In this document: positions 58,657 through 64,000 of the stretch, piece by piece
How the letters are laid out: each line of letters opens with the position of its first letter
Position numbering within the stretch: position 1 is the stretch's first letter
Source of the DNA: JAKFYM01 sp964612065
GTDB taxonomy: Bacteria; Bdellovibrionota; UBA1018; CAIPTA01
Assembly: GCA_964612065.1 (NCBI GenBank)
Contig: CAZTCD010000006.1
Span: forward strand, 1 to 64,000
DNA length: 64,000 bases
Reading direction: 5' to 3'
The notes under the pieces: model-generated
The model's database searches: none
Told to the model about the DNA's origin: nothing
Seen by the model: only the letters and a program-made list of their open reading frames with translations
Program-made: the position numbers and the translations under genes

Positions 58657-59508
58657 ATGAATGATCAAAATTCCAAGCCCAAGGGCGAGCCAAAGGAAGG
58701 TTCCGATGCGGGTGAATCCCTGGAGGTGGAGCTTCCAGAGGTTCGGGAAGCAGCCCAGGAAGCGGAAGGCGGCTCCCGATCTTCCATAGTTCAGGATCGC
58801 AAGGAAGCGTTTAAGAGAGATATTCAGGCGTTGGAAACCCATCGCAGAGAGTTCTCTGAAGCATCGAAGAGCGACCGCGAATCCACCCGTCTCTCACTTC
58901 CTCAGCTGTTGTGGAAGCTATTCCTGGCTCTGGGGGCCCTGAGTTTTGCGTATTTTCTTTCTCAAGCTGTGCTGGACCCTATCAGCTTCCGGGAGGGGGC
59001 TGGAATCCTCGTGAGGCTCGCCTTCCAGTTGGCATTGAGTGCTTCGGTGGCCGGCATTCTGTATCGCGTGCATCAGGCGTCTGCACCTCAGGCGCAGCGA
59101 AATCTCGAGCGGGCCATCATTGCATTGGGTCTGCTCCTTTCGCTTTTGGCGTTGCTCTTTGTATTTGGCCTCTTTGACTACAGATCCCGCAAAGTTTGGG
59201 GCACGGGGCCCTTTCTTCTTTCCTTGGGAGCACAGATTGTCGGTTTGGTGCTGCTGGTTAAACTGAGGATTTGGCTGCGAGCGCAGATCGATTTTGCCGA
59301 TTTGCTTCCCCGTTGGATAAGGCCGGTGATGTACCTTACTGAGGGGGTGATCCTTTACCTCTTGCTGGGTATGCTGGCCCAAAGTGTGTTCCATATTCAG
59401 GTGCCTGCCCTGGTGTTTGGGCTCTTTCGGAATCCACCAGCTCTCTTTCTCTTCCTGGTGCCTTTTGGCGGCTATTTTTTTCTGAGAAAAATGGTGGGGG
59501 AGATCTGA
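58657..59508 (+). CDS. Multi-pass membrane protein of unknown function
   Basis: A 283-residue protein. The start at 58657 (MNDQNSKPKGEPKEG) gives an acidic and charged cytoplasmic N-terminus (~1-85). About six or seven hydrophobic segments follow (LFLALGALSFAYFLSQAV, LAFQLALSASVAGILY, IIALGLLLSLLALLFVFGLF and on). I recognise no family. The Tat lipoprotein gene begins 54 bases downstream. Confidence 0.7.
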   Translation: MNDQNSKPKGEPKEGSDAGESLEVELPEVREAAQEAEGGSRSSIVQDRKEAFKRDIQALETHRREFSEASKSDRESTRLSLPQLLWKLFLALGALSFAYFLSQAVLDPISFREGAGILVRLAFQLALSASVAGILYRVHQASAPQAQRNLERAIIALGLLLSLLALLFVFGLFDYRSRKVWGTGPFLLSLGAQIVGLVLLVKLRIWLRAQIDFADLLPRWIRPVMYLTEGVILYLLLGMLAQSVFHIQVPALVFGLFRNPPALFLFLVPFGGYFFLRKMVGEI

Positions 59509-59562
59509 AGAGGTGATTCTCGCTAAATTGACACGCGGTGGCCAGGGAGGGATCATACGAGG

Positions 59563-60729
59563 ATGGCCTACAAATGCACCCGGCGGGATTTCCACAAGTG
59601 GCTTGGTCTCCTGGCCCTTGAGTTGGCTCTACTGCCCGGCTGCACCAGGCTTCGAAAAGTCACCGGCTTGGAAGAGGGAAAAGATTTTCGGCTACTGCTG
59701 GCTTCGCCCGATGGGAATGTAGGTATCTTCGAAAGCAAAAAGCAAAGCATTTCCACCATCTCTTTGGGCTGGGCGGGTGCGCATGGTTTTTTATCCTTGG
59801 ATCGGGGCGCTAGGGCGCTGGTAGTGGGTAAGCATGTGCCTCACCTCGCGGATCTGGAAGTAAAAACCGATACTCCCGTGATCCGCCGAACAGTGAGTCC
59901 GTATAAGCCGGGAATGAACTTTTATGGCCATGCAGCCTTTAGCCACCGATATGGCGCTGTGGTCACCTCTGAAGCGGCCGGTGGCGTGGAGGGGATGCTG
60001 GTGATTCGTGATCCCGCAACATTGAAACCGTTGCGGTCGATTTCCTCGCATGGGCGTGACCCGCACGATCTTGCCATCTTCGATTCCCTGGGGCTGATCA
60101 TGGTGTGCAACGGTAGGTCGATGGAGAACGGTGTTTCCAATATCGCGATTGTAGAGCTGGAATCGGGCAAGCTTTTGCATTCGATCGAAGCGGAAGATAA
60201 ATACGCTTTGTTTGGTCATTTTTCTCCGGCCGGCCCGGCGCAGCTCGTGGCGAGCACCCAAAAGAAGAAAATCACCCATCAGAGAAAATTGGAAAGACTC
60301 AGAAAGAAAGCAAGGAAAACCAAGGATTATGAGAGGCTCGTCCGATTGCATATGGAAATGGACAAGCTTCAGAGGCCGGAACCCTCGTTTACGTATGTGG
60401 CGGGCGTGGACGGATCTTTGAGTCGTTTGAACGTTGGCGATCATTTTCGCGATTCTATTTCCGGTTTCAGCGTGTGTACGGAGGGCGGGGTGGCTGCAGT
60501 TACGCATGGTCCCACCCAGGGAGTTGCGTTCTATCGTATCTCGGACCAAACCCTGATTTCGTTCAGTAAGATCCCTGAAGGCTCTCCCTTGGCGATTTCC
60601 GGATTGCCGAACGGAGATTTTCTCTGTGGCACCGGTACAGGTGAGATATGGCGGTTTCCGGCCCCGGCCTTTGCCTCTCCGGTGCTGGTGGCGCAGGGAA
60701 TCTCGAGCGAGCATTCGCTTCTTCTTTAG
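59563..60729 (+). CDS. Tat-type DUF1513 lipoprotein
   Basis: A 388-residue beta-propeller-like protein. Its N-terminus (CTRRDFHKWLGLLALELALL followed by PGC) combines a twin-arginine motif with a lipobox, implying export folded and then lipidation. DUF1513 traits are NFYGHAAFSHRYGAVVTSEA, SSHGRDPHDLAIF and LIMVCNGRSMENG. A basic, helical insert (about 225-270, KKITHQRKLERLRKKARKTK) is unusual. DUF1513 proteins often sit in iron or peroxidase-type operons, but none is adjacent here. Confidence 0.85.
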   Translation: MAYKCTRRDFHKWLGLLALELALLPGCTRLRKVTGLEEGKDFRLLLASPDGNVGIFESKKQSISTISLGWAGAHGFLSLDRGARALVVGKHVPHLADLEVKTDTPVIRRTVSPYKPGMNFYGHAAFSHRYGAVVTSEAAGGVEGMLVIRDPATLKPLRSISSHGRDPHDLAIFDSLGLIMVCNGRSMENGVSNIAIVELESGKLLHSIEAEDKYALFGHFSPAGPAQLVASTQKKKITHQRKLERLRKKARKTKDYERLVRLHMEMDKLQRPEPSFTYVAGVDGSLSRLNVGDHFRDSISGFSVCTEGGVAAVTHGPTQGVAFYRISDQTLISFSKIPEGSPLAISGLPNGDFLCGTGTGEIWRFPAPAFASPVLVAQGISSEHSLLL

Positions 60730-60931
60730 AGATTGCGCTGCGCATTATGTTTTGTCGTCGATAAAACGGTGTCGTTTTGATTCCGGAACGCAGTGCGAGT
60801 GACACCATTTTCTCCGTTCTCCAGGCTTCTACTCTCGAAATTAGGCCAGCAGAGTTGGAACGCTGTTTGCGTTGGCAGCAGGGCGCGCTTCGTTATCGTT
60901 CGTGTTCATCAAATTTTTTTCGGAGGAAGAA

Positions 60932-61579
60932 ATGAAACTCTTGGTTCTGTTCGCTGCCCTGGCCACCACTGCATCCGCTACCGCTTATGCGAGAGACGTA
61001 AACCTGCCAAGCAGGGTTTCGAGAGTATGCGTGGGGAAAACTCAAAACATTCTGCAGAACCGGGTGCAGGTGAAGCGTTGGTTCGTGAACGGCCGCACCA
61101 GCAATCTCAGCACTTTCTATTATCCCGGGCGCTTTGCGAGCTTGAAGCTGGATGTGGACGAAGCCAATGTGGTGGCGAGCTGCAAAAAGCCGGGCCGTGA
61201 GAACTTTCAGTTCCAGTTCCGCCTGAACTACGCGGATCCCAATACCTACAGAGTGATGGTGAGGCTCGATTGCGTGCCCTGCGCGAAGGCGGGTGCGAAA
61301 GAGGCCCGAAAAAAGATCGCTGCCGCACGGCAGCTGGTGAGGGTGGAGCGCCCGGATCCGAGACGGAATCAGATGGCGATGAAGCAGTTGCAGCTGGCGC
61401 ATGCGGAGCTTTCCTCTCTGCTCGAGAGTGAAGATCTCTCCCCTCGCAGCCGGGCGGAGCTCAGAAAGCTTATGGGGTATTTCGGCCAGCTGATGCAGCT
61501 GGTGCGAGAAGGCGCCGGAAGCTCCGGCCAGGCCCAGGAAATCTTCCAGATCCTTGAGAGAGGCCTGGCTCAGCTTTAA
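60932..61579 (+). CDS. Exported protein of unknown function
   Basis: A 215-residue protein; the start at 60932 follows CGGAGGAAGAA. The signal peptide is MKLLVLFAALATTASATAYA. Residues ~25-115 are beta-rich with a Cys pair (VVASCKKPG and LDCVPCAKAG). The rest is helical and coiled-coil-like (QLQLAHAELSSLLESEDLSP, RAELRKLMGYFGQLMQLVRE). I recognise no family. It is preceded by a 200-bp gap with two small hairpins and no other gene. Confidence 0.72.
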   Translation: MKLLVLFAALATTASATAYARDVNLPSRVSRVCVGKTQNILQNRVQVKRWFVNGRTSNLSTFYYPGRFASLKLDVDEANVVASCKKPGRENFQFQFRLNYADPNTYRVMVRLDCVPCAKAGAKEARKKIAAARQLVRVERPDPRRNQMAMKQLQLAHAELSSLLESEDLSPRSRAELRKLMGYFGQLMQLVREGAGSSGQAQEIFQILERGLAQL

Positions 61580-61602
61580 CGAATTCCGCCGGAGATTCAC
61601 CC

Positions 61603-61766
61603 ATGACGAAGGCAATCAGCCCCCTGATCCTTGCCCTTGGCCTGCTGGCCGGCTGAAGCTGCGTGCGCTTTCCGTTTTTTTTCGCGGCGGCGAAAGCATT
61701 CATCGTGGGCCCGTAGAAATCGCGGAACAGGTACAGCTGCCTTTGAGCACGAAAGGGAACTGTTGA
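61603..61766 (+). pseudogene. Possible decayed lipoprotein gene
   Basis: From the ATG at 61603 the frame reads MTKAISPLILALGLLAG, then TGA (61654-61656), then SCVRFPFF: a lipoprotein signal with a stop just before the Cys. After a run of eight Ts (61675-61682), codons in another frame continue plausibly (GPVEIAEQVQLPLSTKGNC, stop at 61764-61766). A stop plus frameshift in a once-intact small lipoprotein would explain this. The remaining 61767-61911 holds nothing I can identify. Low confidence: the intact ancestor is not known. Confidence 0.3.
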
Positions 61767-61911
61767 CGAATGGTGGGCTTATCCCAGGGCAGGGTGCGGG
61801 CGGGCCATTCTGGGCTGCTGTGAAAGGTTCCAGAGTAAAGGTGAGTTTAAGAGATCAGTTCAGCGGGGAAAATCAACCGCGGGGCGGAACCCGCTGGCTG
61901 AGGCTCATCCG

Positions 61912-63768
61912 CTACATCGAGGAAGAGCCGAGGCCCTGCTGTATTCCCTGTGCCGAGGTAAAGGAGCGGATCCTTGTGAGGCGATCCTTTCTCACCGCAG
62001 GTGTATTTCGCCCGTCGGCTGTTTCCCATAACGAGCCGGTATGAGGCACATGGGTGGCCAAAGCGTAGCGGGCCGGATTGTCGCCCACGGGAATACCGTG
62101 AAAGATGTTCATTTCGTTGATCCCCACCTGCCATACGTAGGGGAGGTTCTCCCGGAGGAACTCGAGGGTCTGCTGGAAATCTTCCTCTTCCTCACCGGGG
62201 AAGCCCACGATCACGTTCAGGTTCACTTTGATCCCGGCCTCATGGGTGTTTCGAATCACTTCGCGGGCGATATCCACGGTGGTCCGCTTTTCCATCCGGT
62301 CCACCACTTTTTGCGATCCCGATTCGAACCCGTAAGAGAGGTACTGGCAGCCCGAGCGGGCCATTCTCTCGAGGAGCTCCTGGGTCATCCGTTTGTCTAC
62401 GCGGGCTTGGCCCCGCCAGGTGAGCTTTCGGCCGGAGGCCAGGATCAGGTTCGTGAGCTCGGAGAGCACGTCGAAGTTGCCGTTCACCAGGGAGTCGTTG
62501 AAGCAGATGTGCTCCACGCCGAAGGTGTCGATGAGTTTGAGGATCTGGCGGAAAGCGCGATCGGCAGGGCCCGAGCGGAACTTCTGCCAGAATCGCGATT
62601 CGGAGCAGAACGCGCATCTCGCCACGCAGCCTCGGGAGAGCATCACGGGGAGCGTTTTGGGTTCTTTGTAGAGGCTGAGATCGAAGTCGCTGAAATCGGG
62701 GTCTGGAACCGCCTGGAATGGAAGAGAGGCTCTCGGAGCTTCCGTCACCAGAGTGCTGTCGTGGCGTTTATGTACCGTTCCGGCGCAGCCATCGGGCCCG
62801 TAGCCATGATTCCAGCGTTTCAGGAGCTCAAGGAGGGTGCCTTCTCCTTCCCCGATGGCCACCACGTTGATTTCCGATTCCGGAAGGCGTTCAAGAATGT
62901 AAGGGAGGTTTGAGGCTGCCATCTCGGGGCCGCCGCATACGATCTTCAGATTCGGCAGGCGGGCGCGGCAGGCACGGGCCACGGCATTCAGGCAGGGCAG
63001 GGAGGTGTAGAAGGCGGTGAAGCCGAGCACGGCCGGCTGTGCGGAGCAGATCTGGTTGGCGAGGTTCTCTATGGCTTCGCGGAGCTGGGGCAGGATTTCG
63101 GCCTCGAAGAGCTCCGCCTCGCGAAAGTAGCGGGCATTGGTGTGCGACCATATATCCTCGCCCCCGATGCGAAGATTGCGCAGCACGTGCCAGGCGGCGA
63201 TATTGAAATCGTGCACGGAGGCTTCGATGCCTTCGGCCCGGAGCGCTGCTGCCAGATAGGAAATTCCCATGGGCGGGAAGCTCGGGTCCCAGGCCGGAAG
63301 CGCCACGAGGGCCGTGCGCACCTGGGTGCGAGCCTCCGGCGTGAACTCGCCCGGAGATTCGAGGGGCACGGCATTCAGCTTCTCGATGGAAAAGGAAAGC
63401 TGCGGATCCGCGGGATGAGGGAGCACGCCCTCTTTTCGGTTAAAGCGGAATTCGAGGGTGCGGAGCTCTTCGGTGCCGGACTCGGGTAGCTCGAAGTATC
63501 CTTCGAGGCGGCGGTTGGCTTCCGTGGCCTCGAGCAACAGGCAGGTTTTTTCTCCCTGGCGCAACTCCACGGTGGTGCCAGCCACGGGAACGAAGAGGCG
63601 GTAATAGATTCGAAGGCGGCGGGATGGATTCCGGAAAGAAATCTGCTGCCGTTCTCCGAGCGCCCAACGCCACGCCCGCCCACTTTCGCCCTCGATCGGG
63701 CGAAAGCCTGCGGTGGTGATTGAGGGATTCTCGTGAAGCGCCAGCTCCCATTCTGCTGCCATGGCCAA
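61912..63768 (-). CDS. B12-binding radical SAM enzyme with extra N-terminal domain
   Basis: A 618-residue enzyme. Residues ~1-130 form a beta-rich domain unlike the usual start of the family (ISFRNPSRRLRIYYRLFVPV; EGYFELPESGTEELRTLEFR). A cobalamin-binding domain follows (~150-310: PPMGISYLAAALRAEGIEAS, GFTAFYTSLPCL, VCGGPEMAAS). The radical SAM core has SRGCVARCAFCSESRFW (Cys381, Cys385, Cys388). This class makes methylations and rearrangements of lipids, antibiotics or tRNA. Substrate is unknown; the preceding domain may bind it. Confidence 0.9.
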   Translation of the reverse strand: MAMAAEWELALHENPSITTAGFRPIEGESGRAWRWALGERQQISFRNPSRRLRIYYRLFVPVAGTTVELRQGEKTCLLLEATEANRRLEGYFELPESGTEELRTLEFRFNRKEGVLPHPADPQLSFSIEKLNAVPLESPGEFTPEARTQVRTALVALPAWDPSFPPMGISYLAAALRAEGIEASVHDFNIAAWHVLRNLRIGGEDIWSHTNARYFREAELFEAEILPQLREAIENLANQICSAQPAVLGFTAFYTSLPCLNAVARACRARLPNLKIVCGGPEMAASNLPYILERLPESEINVVAIGEGEGTLLELLKRWNHGYGPDGCAGTVHKRHDSTLVTEAPRASLPFQAVPDPDFSDFDLSLYKEPKTLPVMLSRGCVARCAFCSESRFWQKFRSGPADRAFRQILKLIDTFGVEHICFNDSLVNGNFDVLSELTNLILASGRKLTWRGQARVDKRMTQELLERMARSGCQYLSYGFESGSQKVVDRMEKRTTVDIAREVIRNTHEAGIKVNLNVIVGFPGEEEEDFQQTLEFLRENLPYVWQVGINEMNIFHGIPVGDNPARYALATHVPHTGSLWETADGRNTPAVRKDRLTRIRSFTSAQGIQQGLGSSSM

Positions 63769-64000
63769 AACGATAGCCCGGAAGCTCGGCTGGCCACAGG
63801 GAATTTCATTTGACTGGGGGTGGTGCGGCGCGTCCGTCGGTGCGTGGTGGAAACAAATTTAATTTATTGGTGGAGGAGGGGGCATTTCTTGGCCTCCCCC
63901 AAAACGTTTAAAGCCTGCCCCGCCCTGTGGTTGTAGGGGGCCTCCTTTATGCTCAAATCGCCCAAAAGCCCCGGATTTGCTTAAAAATGGCCAAAAAACC
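63769..64000. other. Right edge without recognisable gene
   Basis: The last 232 bases, upstream of the radical SAM gene, contain no convincing coding frame. G- and C-rich runs (GGAGGAGGGGG at 63872-63882 and CCTCCCCC at 63893-63900) could form a weak hairpin, but pairing is imperfect. Promoter elements for the radical SAM gene presumably lie here; I cannot identify them with confidence. Confidence 0.3.

Noticed and set aside
61654..61656. In-frame TGA as a possible selenocysteine codon, given selD nearby
   Set aside because: It lies in a signal peptide, no SECIS-like hairpin is evident right after it, no selA/selB/selC is seen, and a second stop and frameshift follow.
1..64000. tRNA, rRNA, prophage or integrative element
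   Set aside because: I saw no convincing T-arm or anticodon-arm combinations, no rRNA, and no integrase, capsid or conjugation genes; the only mobile DNA recognised is the IS and the MITE-like element.

Overview
This is a GC-rich bacterial window with short intergenic gaps and many genes that overlap by 1 to 8 bases. It encodes a large number of lipoproteins and small secreted proteins, so the organism is Gram-negative (Lgt, a DUF481 outer-membrane protein, many lipoboxes). A TIGR02147/DUF4423-type regulator, a glycine-rich RRM protein and the many unrecognised exported proteins point to a Bdellovibrionota (Oligoflexia) or similar lineage. That placement is inference; no rRNA or other phylogenetic marker lies in the window.

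Layout. Positions 1-3298 hold a minus-strand operon murF - SGNH hydrolase - yebC - lipoprotein (cut by the window edge). Positions 3299-3784 have no gene but hold a MITE-like element and a candidate structured RNA. Positions 3785-10763 carry exported hydrolases, an OlsB-like acyltransferase, a HAD phosphatase, a papain-like protease, an FAH-family enzyme, unknown exported proteins and an RRM protein with repeats at its stop codon. Positions 11075-17426 hold an AidB-like acyl-CoA dehydrogenase, a lipoprotein hydrolase and the MoxR-DUF58-transglutaminase operon. Positions 18704-21137 are a tightly coupled FecR - ElbB - metalloprotease operon. Positions 21397-22672 are an intact IS with an 8-bp target duplication, inserted exactly at the stop codon of lgt.

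Positions 25920-31211 are the metabolic centrepiece: mmsA - URC1-like GTP cyclohydrolase II homologue - URC4 (DUF1688) - upp - udk. This matches the URC pathway of uracil catabolism. It is divergent from a family-5 uracil-DNA glycosylase, with a palindrome between them. Positions 31945-42447 hold a PilZ protein, a phosphatase-superfamily lipoprotein, a GLYK-type kinase, mscL/DUF481, an ABC-F ATPase, a glycosyltransferase beside an internally deleted methyltransferase, and mnmH-selD for tRNA selenouridine. Positions 42504-56013 hold cbpA-cbpM, two sensor kinases, a secreted arginine-deiminase-family protein, a DUF2891 protein, a SET-domain protein, a CPA2 antiporter and the TIGR02147 regulator. 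The rest holds small exported proteins, a degenerate subtilase-like protein, an alcohol dehydrogenase, a Tat-type DUF1513 lipoprotein and a B12-binding radical SAM enzyme with an extra N-terminal domain.

The strongest leads are the URC operon and its shared promoter, the two paralogous exported proteins (23816-24976 and 48340-49410) that share an undescribed C-terminal motif, the structured RNA candidate at 3572-3723, the IS/MITE pair, and the methyltransferase with an apparent in-frame internal deletion.
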